Under the pieces are notes generated by a model, which was not told where the DNA came from, searched no databases, and saw nothing but the letters and a program-made list of their open reading frames with translations. Of a stretch of 64,000 nucleotides of DNA, positions 45,330-54,199 are shown one piece after another; the stretch's first letter is position 1, and each line of letters begins with the position of its first letter. A program made the translations under genes and the position numbers. The stretch comes from Ascarosepion bandense (lineage: Eukaryota; Mollusca; Cephalopoda; Sepiida; Sepiidae): positions 2,181,001 through 2,245,000 of the forward strand of contig JBBBDQ010001918.1 in assembly GCA_037127315.1 (NCBI GenBank). Reading direction: 5' to 3'.

Positions 45330-46505
45330 ATTTATTTTTTTAAAATTTTAAAATCGTTTCTAACACGTTTGAAATTTTAGTAAAAATCTTGTTTTTATAT
45401 TCGTTAGCGGAGAGCCAAATCGTTACGAGAGTTTACAATGGCAAACGTAATATTAAATAATTCATTTTTTTCAGGTGACAAACACATTAATTTGGAAATT
45501 CTTGCAAAAATCAAATAGTTCATGAAACTTTCAGAACTTATTCACAAATGAATGAAATTATTTTTGAAATCCATTATTTTAAAAAAATATTCGTAAAAAT
45601 ATTTTGTTTTACATCTGTTCTCTCACGCCACGTAAATTCAAGAAATTTCAAGAAATTAAATTCTGTAGTCAAAATTGGTTTTGTTAGTTAAACGCAGGAC
45701 TAATTAGGGAATATAAATCATGCAGTTTTAAAAAACCATTTCGCTCCTTTTACCGAAAAATAAGCTCCGAATAGTAAAATAAAAAATACAATAAAACTAT
45801 GACATTTTTTTCATTAGATAAGCTTTTGCTTGCTTTAATAAATAATATAAATTTCAGACATTATACCCTGAAGAAAAAATATTTTGATCAATAATGAAAT
45901 TTTAAAGAATTGTTTTCATTATTGCTTTTAATAATTATAATAATTATAAATATTAAATAATAATAATAATAATAATTAATAATGTTTCAAAAATGTTTTA
46001 GTATATTTCCAAGTATTGTAACCGTTAGGTTGGTAGGTTATAAAGTGAAGACTAAATTTACTAATTGAAAATTGAAAAGTTTAATACAAATCATCTAGGC
46101 ATCGTATTTTTAAAATAATTGTGATCACCATACACTTATCTCGTATCTGGTGAGATGTCAATACATTTAAAATACGACGGACAGGTCAAAAAGTTCAACT
46201 ATGTAATTAAGAAATAGTTTTATTCTAAATTTCAAGCTACACTTGAATAATACTTAACCAGATTAATTTAACATTAAAGTTGCTAATTTTCCAAAACTAA
46301 TGTGTCACATACGAATATATTTTATTTTTGCAAGATTTTTAAAACCAGAATTTTTTTTTAATAAATGTTTCCATCACTCTTACAGGAAATAGTAAATTTA
46401 ACTATTTAGCTCTCAATTAAAACTAAAATAGAGGCTTCAAGAAAACTTTTTATATTTATAAAAATTCAATTTAAAATTCATTTTTATCGAAAATGAGTGG
46501 AGGTA
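45330..46505. repeat. AT-rich dispersed repeat family C, copy 3
   Basis: Blocks in the same order as copies 1 and 2: TTTCTAACACGTTTGAAATT, CATTAATTTGGAAATTCTTG, CCGTTAGGTTGGTAGGTTAT, GTTTAATACAAATCATC, and the end block TTATCGAAAATGAGTGGAGG. Includes a short (AAT)n at 45958-45975. No ORF. Confidence 0.55.
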
Positions 46506-46527
46506 ACTAATAGATAGATAGAGGAGT

Positions 46528-46530
<3 letters not shown>

Positions 46531-46571
<41 letters not shown>
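46531..46571. repeat. (TA)n microsatellite at PLE end
   Basis: TA run directly against the 3' end of the minus-strand PLE copy. Confidence 0.9.
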
Positions 46572-46575
<4 letters not shown>

Positions 46576-47523
46576 GCAGGTTTCATTGAATAATATAGAC
46601 AAGTTCTGTCTATTAATTTTGTGTAGGATCCGTTCATACCGTCTGATATACTTGATGGTGATATCGTTGAAAGACAACAAAAATAACAGTAATTGTTGAT
46701 TTTTTTATCGGGTCTAAGCTTTCGGCTCACATAAGCCATTATCAAAGAGTAAATATTAACACACAATAAATATAGAACATTTAAGTTATTAACAATAAAG
46801 AGAATTAAATTGAAAATATAAGTCCATCCCTACCGTGGCGGATGGCCGAAGACAGTGACAAAATAGTGGCGTTGTGGTCCCTGATCTGATTACAGGCATT
46901 TGAGTACGTTATTGGAAATATCAAAATTGATTGTATTCAAACCAGGTTTAAGTTGTTTAATGTAGATTGCTTCGAGGATTTTTAGTTTCTGTTTATTATT
47001 TTCTTGTTTAAGTTTGTACGTGTTATCAACGAGAAGTGTGCGTTGTATCATGTGTTGTTTTTTCCATGTTAAGCTTTTTAAGAAAATAACGTATTTGTTC
47101 ATCAACTATGTAGTTGGGAAAATTATTATTGATGAGTGTCTGTTTTATGTTTTTTAGTTCACTGTGGAAAATCTGATTTGTAGATGAATTGACTTTTGCA
47201 CGATATAATAGATTTTTTATAATGGCTATTTTGTAATAGTGGGGGAATACACAAATATAATTGAGTGTGGAGGGATTTTTATGAGTGGGTTTTTGATACG
47301 GTGAGATAGTAAATTTATTGTTGTCAGTGTTAATTAATATATCAAGAAAAGGAATTTTGTTATCATTGATAAGTTCATAAGTGAATTTTAAAACTAAGTT
47401 ATTTTGAAACTGTTTTTGAAGTTGTAAGATTTCGTCGGTATTTTTAATTAATAGTAGGATATTATCAACATATCGTAGATATATTGATGGTTTTTTAAAT
47501 TTTGCAAAGGTAGTATTTTCCAA
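46572..47523 (-). pseudogene. Penelope-like element, minus copy, internally deleted
   Basis: From 47523 on the minus strand: RT segment KPSIYLRYVDNILLLIKNTD (motif C, second Asp replaced by Asn), INDNKIPFLDILI, YQKPTHKNPSTLNY, then NYIVDEQIRYFLKKLNMEKT. After THDT a deletion joins the sequence to the end of the GIY-YIG domain (LLVDNTYKLKQENNKQKLKI, YIKQLKPGLNT, ISNNVLKCL) with a frame change. The 3' non-coding end carries TTTGATAATGGCTTATGTG and AGCCGAAAGCTTAGACC. Near-identical to the 3' end of the plus copy at 51045-51524. Confidence 0.85.
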
Positions 47524-47734
47524 CTACATAGTTGATGAACAAATACGTTATTTTCTTAAAAAGCTTAACATGGAAAAAACAACACATGATACTAACCCAA
47601 CCAATTCTAAACATATCATTCACTTATACCGTAGCCAGATGCACTCCAACTACCAACTAGATGAAAACATCCTAAAAAACTCATAAATACTAATATTTCT
47701 CCGACAGACTCTAACAAAAGAATTAAGTTTATCC
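47524..47734 (+). pseudogene. Penelope-like element, plus copy, RT C-terminus
   Basis: Starts NYIVDEQIRYFLKKLNMEKT (the same segment as in the minus copy) and continues HLYRSQMHSNYQLDENIL, then NISPTDSNKRIKF. This is the linker between RT and GIY-YIG in PLEs. It abuts the minus copy head to head at about 47524. The LINE at 47735-50797 splits it from its GIY-YIG half. Confidence 0.8.
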
Positions 47735-50584
47735 AAACCACCTAAGCCCATTAACCTCTCCTTCACTAATATCCGAGGCATTCGTACTAACTTTGCTAGT
47801 GTAGAAGCGTTCCTGCATGAAAAGTCCCCTGACATCCTCGCGCTCTGCGAAACTAACCTCAACTCAACTATTCCCTCCTCTGACCTCTTCATCCCTGGTT
47901 ATCTTCCCCTTTTAAGGAAGGATTCTACTGTCCACATGCATGGGCTGGGTGTTTATGTCAGCGAACACCTCCCCATAACTAGGGTGACTTCACTCGAATC
48001 TACTGACCACCAATACATATGTCTCCGCTTGTCTCTCCTCAGTTCGGTTAGCTACCTATTCTTCCTTTACCGTTCTCCCTCCTCTCCTGACTGCTCCCTA
48101 CTAGATAGCATTGCCGACGACATAGATAAGGCTATTACCTATCACCCATTTGCCCACATATTTGTATTTGGAGACCTCAATGCCCATCACTCTGAGTGGC
48201 TTGAAAACGCTGTTACTGATTCGGCGGGCACTCACGCCATGAACTTTGCTATTTCCCAATCCCTTACGCAAGTGGTGGACTTCCCCACTCGCTTCCCAAG
48301 CACACCCTCGGGTCATTCCTCACTGCTAGATATATGTTTCACCTCTGCGCCCGACGCCTGTCAAGTCTCGCAGCTTTGCCCTCTCGGCAACTCCGACCAC
48401 GCTGTAGTCTCCCTCAGTATTTCTTTCCAATCTCACTCCCCCCAGGATCCCCCTACTCATAGAACCTCCTACCTCTACCAAAAAGCTGACTGGGAAGCCT
48501 TTCGCGATTTCCTCTGCGACGTCCCTTGGGGAAAAGTGTTTGACCTATCAGTTGATGACTGTGCCTCTGAGGTCTCGTCATGGGTGAAAGCTGGCATTGA
48601 TGCCTTCATACCCACCAGGAAGTATTGCTTAAAACCTCATTCCCCTCCGTGGTTCTCTCCAGCCTGCTCAGCCGCCATTGCCCACAGGAACCATTACTTC
48701 CATCTATTCCAGAGACAGCCAACTGATCACAATAGGCGCCTGTTCACATCCGCTCGCAGTGAGTGCAAGAGAACTCTAAATGACGCCAAACAGTTGTTTG
48801 CGGAGAGAATGCGACAGCACATAGCTGACCGCAAGTTCGGCTCCAAGGACTATTGGAGGATTTGTAAACGAGTGCTCAACAATAGGAAATCCTCAATACC
48901 TCCTTTAATCCATGGATTTGACGTTCTCACGTCATCTGCTGAGAAAGCTGAGTGCTTTGCCCGCAGATTCTCATCCAACTCCACACTCGACTCGTCCGGA
49001 GTGCACCCACCCGACTTCCCTATTAGAACTGAGGCCAAACTGCATGACGTGTATATTACCCCGACAATAGTATCCAGAGTAATTTCAAAACTCGACCCCC
49101 ATAAGGCGTGTGGAGACGATGGAATCCCGGTGATAGTCCTTAAGAGGTGTGCCCCTGAACTTTCCCCTGTCCTCTCTAAACTGTTTAACTACTGCCTTTC
49201 TGCTTCCTGCTTTCCTGCATGCTGGAAATTCTCCTCAGTCGTTCCTGTCTTTAAGAATTGTGGTGAACCCTCGGACCCATCCAACTATCGCCCTATCAGT
49301 CTCCTACCAATATTCGGGAAAGTGTTCGAGGCTATAATAAATGCTGAAATAGTTCATCATCTCACCGCCCACAAGCTGTTCTCCGACAGGCAATATGGAT
49401 TCCGATTTGACAGGTCCACAGCCGACCTGCTAACTACTGTAACGGAGTACATGCTACAGGCCCTTGATGAGTCTGACGAGGCTCGCGCGGTTGCTCTGGA
49501 TATCTCCAAGGCTTTCGACAGGGTTTGGCACCCTGGCCTCCTATGCAAACTACGCGGTTATGGTATTACCGGTCGCCTGCTTGACCTAATCCAATCTTTC
49601 TTAAATAACCGCAAAATGAAGGTCGTTCTGAATGGGCGTGCCTCTTCGTCCTACAGCACGAATGCTGGTGTCCCACAAGGCTCTATCCTGGGCCCAACGC
49701 TCTTCCTTATTTTCATCAACGACCTCCCAGATGAGATCAGGTCCCAAGTAGGCATCTACGCAGATGACACTACAATATACTCCCGCTCCAGTAAGAAACC
49801 TGTCGTGGCGGACAGACATAATCTCGCTGCTGACCTTGAGCGGGATCTACACTCTGTGGTGAACTGGGGCAAGAAGTGGCTTGTCAACTTTAATTCCTCT
49901 AAGACCAAGCTGTTGTCTGTCAACCATTACAGGCAACCTCTTCTGCCTCCCATAAGCATGGACCAGATGATTCTCCCGGAGAGTAATACACTACGCCTCC
50001 TCGGACTTACCCTGTCCTCAGACCTCAAATGGAAGCACTATATTGAATCCATAGCAAAATCTACTGCTAAGAAGATTGGGTCACTATGTCGATCCAGGAT
50101 GTTTTTTCCACCTGAATCCATCCTGCATATATACAAGTCAACCATCCGTCCGTGCATGGAGTACTGCTGCCATTTATGGTCAGGTGCCCCTGCCGTTCTC
50201 CTCAGTGTTCTTGACAAGCTCCAAAGGAGAGTCTGTAATGTGATAGGTACTGATCTGGCGACTCGTCTGCAGCCACTTTCCCATCGTCGAAATGTGGCCT
50301 CCCTCTGTCTCTTCTATAAATACTTTCATGGCTTCTGCTCGGATGAGCTTAAGTCACTGATGCCTCCTCAACAGGTGTTTACCCGTTCAACCAGACTGGC
50401 AACTGGGTCCCACCCATTCACAGTCAGGTTAGCCAAACGCAGACGACAATTCTACTCCTGCAGCTTCCTCTCTCGCACTTCCCGCCTGAGGAACTCACTC
50501 CCGTATTCTTGCTTTCCTGACGGCTACGACCTCCAGAAATTTAAAAGCAAAGTTAATACTCACCTACTAACCACTGGCCTCTAG
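47735..50584 (+). CDS. LINE ORF2-like protein: AP endonuclease and reverse transcriptase (jockey/CR1 group)
   Basis: About 950 uninterrupted codons. The frame stays open upstream to 47687 only through PLE sequence; the first ATG (47936) is internal to the endonuclease, so the true N-terminus is probably lost. AP-endonuclease motifs: NIRGI, ALCETNL with the catalytic Glu, FGDLNAHHSEW, and GNSDHAVV. RT motifs: YRPISLLPIFGKVFE, ALDISKAFDRVW (A), GVPQGSILGPTLFLIFINDL (B), GIYADDTTIYS (C, both Asp), NFNSSKTKLL and LRLLGLTLSSDLKW. The C-terminus ends KFKSKVNTHLLTTGL. No stop or frameshift is seen, unlike every other LINE here, so this copy is young. No ORF1 accompanies it. Assignment to the jockey/CR1 group is by motif resemblance. 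Confidence 0.9.
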   Translation, partial: KPPKPINLSFTNIRGIRTNFASVEAFLHEKSPDILALCETNLNSTIPSSDLFIPGYLPLLRKDSTVHMHGLGVYVSEHLPITRVTSLESTDHQYICLRLSLLSSVSYLFFLYRSPSSPDCSLLDSIADDIDKAITYHPFAHIFVFGDLNAHHSEWLENAVTDSAGTHAMNFAISQSLTQVVDFPTRFPSTPSGHSSLLDICFTSAPDACQVSQLCPLGNSDHAVVSLSISFQSHSPQDPPTHRTSYLYQKADWEAFRDFLCDVPWGKVFDLSVDDCASEVSSWVKAGIDAFIPTRKYCLKPHSPPWFSPACSAAIAHRNHYFHLFQRQPTDHNRRLFTSARSECKRTLNDAKQLFAERMRQHIADRKFGSKDYWRICKRVLNNRKSSIPPLIHGFDVLTSSAEKAECFARRFSSNSTLDSSGVHPPDFPIRTEAKLHDVYITPTIVSRVISKLDPHKACGDDGIPVIVLKRCAPELSPVLSKLFNYCLSASCFPACWKFSSVVPVFKNCGEPSDPSNYRPISLLPIFGKVFEAIINAEIVHHLTAHKLFSDRQYGFRFDRSTADLLTTVTEYMLQALDESDEARAVALDISKAFDRVWHPGLLCKLRGYGITGRLLDLIQSFLNNRKMKVVLNGRASSSYSTNAGVPQGSILGPTLFLIFINDLPDEIRSQVGIYADDTTIYSRSSKKPVVADRHNLAADLERDLHSVVNWGKKWLVNFNSSKTKLLSVNHYRQPLLPPISMDQMILPESNTLRLLGLTLSSDLKWKHYIESIAKSTAKKIGSLCRSRMFFPPESILHIYKSTIRPCMEYCCHLWSGAPAVLLSVLDKLQRRVCNVIGTDLATRLQPLSHRRNVASLCLFYKYFHGFCSDELKSLMPPQQVFTRSTRLATGSHPFTVRLAKRRRQFYSCSFLSRTSRLRNSLPYSCFPDGYDLQKFKSKVNTHLLTTGL

Positions 50585-50797
50585 CTCTCTCTCCCCTCCC
50601 CTGTATAAGCTTCCCTTTCTCTCCGCCCATGTACCTGTCATTGCACCTGCTTTCTCAGTTTTCTATTGTTCCTTTCTAACTAGCTTGTACTCCTCACTCT
50701 TTTCTAATTAATCTTTCTACACTTATGTAACCCCCTGCACATCAGTGGCGTTTCTGCCTTGCTCGGGGTGAAATGATTAAAAAAAAAAAAAAAAAAA
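47735..50797 (+). mobile_element. Jockey/CR1-type LINE insertion within the PLE
   Basis: The 5' boundary is about 47733-47736, where PLE coding (RIKF) ceases and LINE coding begins. The 3' UTR is 50585-50778 with CACATCAGTGGCGTTTCTGC and TGCTCGGGGTGAAATG, followed by poly(A) to 50797. PLE reading resumes with YYTKSTTSNSFVRN. Fragments of the same family lie near 1.5, 2.3, 12.6, 20.2, 24.3, 31.8, 41.5 and 54.2 kb. Confidence 0.85.
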
Positions 50798-51205
50798 ATA
50801 TATTACACTAAATCCACTACATCTAATTCATTCGTCCGCAACGACTCTTCCCCCACCGTTAGTGATTTGCAAAAAAACAATGTAGTATATAAATTCATAT
50901 GTCCATTTAGAGAATGTATCTCTAACAACCTCAATAATATCTACATTGGCCACACTACAAAGTCACTCTCACGGCGTCTGACGTTGCACTTAAATGAAAA
51001 TTCAAATATATTCCGTCATTTAAAACAACACGGTTATCAACGCACACTTCTGAGAAAAACGCTCGTTGATAACACGTACAAACTTAAACAAGAAAATAAT
51101 AAACAGAAACTAAAAATCCTCGAAGCAATCTACATTAAACAACTTAAACCTGGTTTGAATACAATCAATTTTGATATTTCCAATAACGTACTCAAATGCC
51201 TGTAA
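50798..51205 (+). pseudogene. Penelope-like element GIY-YIG endonuclease
   Basis: Continues the plus PLE copy in frame: YYTKSTTSNSFVRNDSSP, then NNVVYKFICPF (GIY-equivalent motif), NNIYIGHTTKSLSRRLTLHL (YIG plus conserved Arg and His), and TYKLKQENNKQKLKILEAIY with the acidic position expected of the active site. Ends ISNNVLKCL. The domain itself looks intact, but it is severed from the RT by the LINE. The TTG at 50867 is not a real start. Confidence 0.85.
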
Positions 51206-51550
51206 TCAGATCAGGGACCACAACGCCACTATTTTGTCACTGTCTTCGGCCATCCGCCACGGTAGGGATGGACTTATATTTTCAATTTAATTCTCTTTAT
51301 TGTTAATAACTTAAATGTTCTATATTTATTGTGTGTTAATATTTACTCTTTGATAATGGCTTATGTGAGCCGAAAGCTTAGACCCGATAAAAAAATCAAC
51401 AATTACTGTTATTTTTGTTGTCTTTCAACGATATCACCATCAAGTATATCAGACGGTATGAACGGATCCTACACAAAATTAATAGACAGAACTTGTCTAT
51501 ATTATTCAATGAAACCTGCATTAATGAAAAAATGCTGCCAAAATACACAC
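51206..51550 (+). repeat. PLE 3' non-coding end, plus copy
   Basis: Matches 46575-46880 in inverted orientation almost exactly. Includes TTTGATAATGGCTTATGTG, AGCCGAAAGCTTAGACCC and TCAATGAAACCTGCATTAAT, and extends further as GAAAAAATGCTGCC before a short (TA)n. Confidence 0.8.
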
Positions 51551-51696
51551 AATATATATATATGAAATGATTTGTTTAAAACATTATTTTTGATCGATAC
51601 TCGTATTTAAGTAGATATTCTGTTTGTAATCTGTGGGACCTACCTACAAATGGATTCATCCACACCTTTATAATATGGCTGACAATTCTGAGTGGG

Positions 51697-52436
51697 AATC
51701 ACTGCGTAGCAGACTTGCCTCTGCTACTGTTGACACTGTCAGCGCTCTGCCTTCGGTAGAGGGCGCTCTCTGCTTCCGAGCAGAGAGCACAAACCCAGTC
51801 GTGGTTCCGCCGGAGGGCAGAACTACGACTCGGTAAAAATAGACAGACATATTTTTGGCCCGGCTATATGGCCGGGAACTCCCACTTTAAAATGACCATG
51901 TGTCACATCCGGCCTTTTGTGGGGAGGCTAGTGAATATAATCACTGCGTAGCAGACTTGCCTCTGCTACTGTTGACACTGTCAGCACTCTGCCTTCGGTA
52001 GAGGGCGCTCTCTGCTTCAGAGCAGAGAGGAATAACCCAGTCGTGGTTCCGCCGGAGGGTAGAACCACGACTCGGTAAAAATAGACAGACATATTTTTGG
52101 CCCGGCTATATGGCCGGGAATACCCACTTTAAAATGACCATGTGTCACATCCAGCCTTGCGTGGGAAGGCTAATGAATATAGTCACTGAGTAGTAGACTT
52201 GCCTCTGCTACTGTTGACACTGTCAGCACTCTGCCTTCGGTAGAGGGCGCTCTCTGCTTCCGAGCAGAGAGCACAAACCCAGTCGTGGTTCCGCCGGTGG
52301 GTAGAACCACGACTCGGTAAAAATAGACAGACATATTTTTGGCCCGGCTATATGGCCGGGAATACCCACTTTAAAATGACCATGTGTCACATCCAGCCTT
52401 GCGTGGGAAGGCTAGTGAATATATTCACTGAGTAGT
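51697..52436 (+). repeat. Three 242-bp tandem repeats made of consecutive hairpins
   Basis: Units start at 51697, 51939 and 52181. Each contains, in order, perfect or near-perfect stems: GTAGCAGA/TCTGCTAC, GTTGAC/GTCAGC, CTCTGC/GTAGAG around a TTCG-type loop, GCTCTCTGCT/AGCAGAGAGC around TCCG, AGTCGTGGTTC/GAACCACGACT, CCCGGC/GCCGGG, and AGCCTT/AAGGCT. Copies differ by scattered substitutions, some of which keep pairing. Short plus-strand frames are not conserved as proteins. Confidence 0.85.
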
Positions 52437-52610
52437 AGCCACAGAGAGAAAGAAAGTACTCTCAAGTCAACGTTTACCCTTGTACTACATTTTCCGAGAA
52501 TATGCTATCCAATCTTATATCCGAGTCCGTGTTATCTTTCTATGGCCCTTCGGTCATAACATGATCAAACAGTATTATATATTTATTTTTGTTACGAAAA
52601 TGTGTGTCTA

Positions 52611-52704
52611 TCGGCAGGATTCTTAGTCGAGAGGTCTAAGACGAGCCAGGTCAATTGGTGGCCTCCTCTATGTTTATACGAGTCGCAGGTTCGAATCGTG
52701 CCGA
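52611..52704 (+). tRNA. tRNA-like sequence (tRNA-Leu/Ser-type), probably a pseudogene
   Basis: Acceptor-like UCGGCA/UGCCGA pairing at the ends, A-box TAGTCGAGAGG (exact TRGYNNARNGG) at about 52624-52634, a long variable region as in class II tRNAs, and B-box GGTTCGAATCG (one mismatch to GGTTCRANNCC) at about 52688-52698. At 94 nt it is longer than a usual tRNA-Leu. It is enclosed by a perfect 19-bp inverted repeat (52586-52604 and 52709-52727). Probably a pol III promoter module, not a decoding tRNA. Confidence 0.55.
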
Positions 52705-52891
52705 ATTGCACATTTTCGTAACAAAAATTTATCGTAAATAATCAGGCCGGTAAAAATAAATATATAATACTGTTTGTTTATAAACAGAATATCTACTTAA
52801 ATACGGGTATGTATAAAAAATAATGTTCAAACAAATCATTTCAAATTGTCGGTTGTTTATGACCAGTTTCGTTAATCTTCGTTAATTTCCG

Positions 52892-52895
<4 letters not shown>

Positions 52896-52965
<70 letters not shown>

Positions 52966-53001
52966 GCGTGTGTGTGTGAGTGTACGTACGCGTGTAAATA
53001 C

Positions 53002-53035
<34 letters not shown>
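52896..53035. repeat. (TA)n-(GT)n-(TA)n microsatellites
   Basis: TA run about 52896-52925, GT run to about 52977, and a second TA run about 53009-53034. 53036-53370 is AT-rich and unassigned. Confidence 0.9.
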
Positions 53036-53372
53036 GGATGCGTCAATCTGTACGTATTAATTATCCATATCTTTTACTTTTTTTTTTAATGCAAATGTAA
53101 ACAAACCAGTTACCGTTCTTAAACCCCGCGCTTAGACCTAACGGGCCCTAATTTTACTTATAATTTTTACTTTTAATTATCTCTGTAATTAAATTATCTA
53201 ATCTGGTTTTATTTTCCACCACGTTTTAGTATCGAATTCCAATTTTTGTTCCACTATAACCCTAACTTAATCATGCATTTAATAACTATAAAAATATTAG
53301 TACATGCGATTTTACCCATAACGAACTTTAAGAACGTTATTAATAATTCAAATCGAAAAGAAGACAATATAT

Positions 53373-53479
53373 GTAAACCACCCAAAGATTGCTGAAATGC
53401 AATATATATATATATATATATATTATCCTATGTTTCATGCACGACTCTGAGTTTCATGCATTTCAGCAATCTTTGGGTG

Positions 53480-53485
<6 letters not shown>
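53373..53485. repeat. 29-bp perfect inverted repeat around (TA)n
   Basis: GTAAACCACCCAAAGATTGC... at 53373-53401 is exactly complementary to 53457-53485, with (TA)n and CCTATGTTTCATGCACGAC between. A second (TA)n follows at 53486-53520. Confidence 0.85.
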
Positions 53486-53520
<35 letters not shown>

Positions 53521-53523
<3 letters not shown>

Positions 53524-53640
53524 ATGTGGTGTAGATATAGAAGAATCCTGTATATAAAGTCTGAGAATAACTCTCTAGTAGAGCACTAAATATATATGTA
53601 TATAAATACATATAGTGCAAATATCTGTAAACATTAAGAC
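53521..53640 (+). repeat. GGTGTAGATATAGAAGAATC module
   Basis: Module that precedes HH-B copies: GGTGTAGATATAGAAGAATC, CTGTATATAAAGT, AGAGCACTAAATATATATG and a TGTATATAAATACATAT palindrome. Same module at 55785, 56427 and inverted at 34373-34528. Confidence 0.65.
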
Positions 53641-53815
53641 AGGCACGTTATACCATGGTTAAGCGGAAGTATGGGCCTATTTCAGGTGAACCATCATCAG
53701 CTTCCGTTTTTATTGTACAGAAAATTTTGTATAATAAAAACGGAAGCTGATGATGGTTCGCCTGAAATAGGCCCCATACTTCCACTTAACCATGGAATAA
53801 CGTGTCTCTCTTAAT
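53640..53815. repeat. Palindromic hammerhead-like element (HH-B), copy 2
   Basis: Inverted repeat centred near 53731. Both arms carry a hammerhead-like motif. Plus: CTGATGA 53747-53753, GG-TTCG-CC stem II, GAAA 53764-53767, AUA 53776-53778, with GGAAG (53742-53746) pairing CUUCC (53779-53783). Minus: CTGATGA (complement of 53694-53700), GAAA (53680-53683), AUA (53670-53672) and a six-pair stem I CGGAAG/CUUCCG. The outer CCATGG..ATAACGTG blocks also mirror. Confidence 0.7.
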
Positions 53816-53818
53816 TTT

Positions 53819-53836
53819 CTCTCTCTCTCTCCCTCC

Positions 53837-53893
<57 letters not shown>
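53819..53893. repeat. (CT)n-(CA)n microsatellite
   Basis: CT-rich run 53819-53850 then (CA)n to 53893, abutting the small TIR element. Confidence 0.9.
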
Positions 53894-53896
<3 letters not shown>

Positions 53897-54166
53897 TTTG
53901 TTTAGACATTATTTTTAATATTTAAGTGGATAGTCTGTTTTTTCTATAATTAAAGAGTACATTTTAAATATCAACCGGCCTAGATATTCGGGAAATCTCT
54001 ATCTTCCGGCAGGTTTCGAACCTGCATACTCACATACACCTGGGTGATGCCACCATTCTTGAACATCTAGGCCGGTGGATAATTAGAAGATACTGTTTAA
54101 TTATAGAAAAACATACTATCCGCTTACATACGAATATACCTTATAAATAATGTTCAAACAAATAAA
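53894..54166 (-). mobile_element. Small TIR element with tRNA-like T-arm
   Basis: Ends mirror those of 51564-52842: TTGTTTGTTTAGACATTATT at left; read inward from the right, TATTTGTTTGAACATTATTT. Inner inverted blocks include ACCGGCCTAGAT and ATCTAGGCCGGT. On the minus strand GCAGGTTCGAAACCTGC (about 54010-54026) forms a perfect T-arm with a seven-base loop and an exact B-box. No A-box is evident. Confidence 0.65.
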
Positions 54167-54199
54167 TTTAAATAAATGTGACGATTAATACTAATTTAA

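Larger units (their letters stand above)
51564..52842. mobile_element. TIR element with hairpin-rich satellite and tRNA-like sequence
   Basis: Ends are inverted repeats of about 61 bp: left 51564-51625 starts GAAATGATTTGTTTAAAACA; the right end 52782-52842 read inward starts GAAATGATTTGTTTGAACAT. Both continue through a CGTATTTAAGTAGATATTCT block. Inside are three 242-bp tandem repeats and a tRNA-like fold. No protein is encoded. A 273-bp relative is at 53894-54166. Superfamily unknown; a TSD is not evident beside the (TA)n at the left. Confidence 0.7.
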
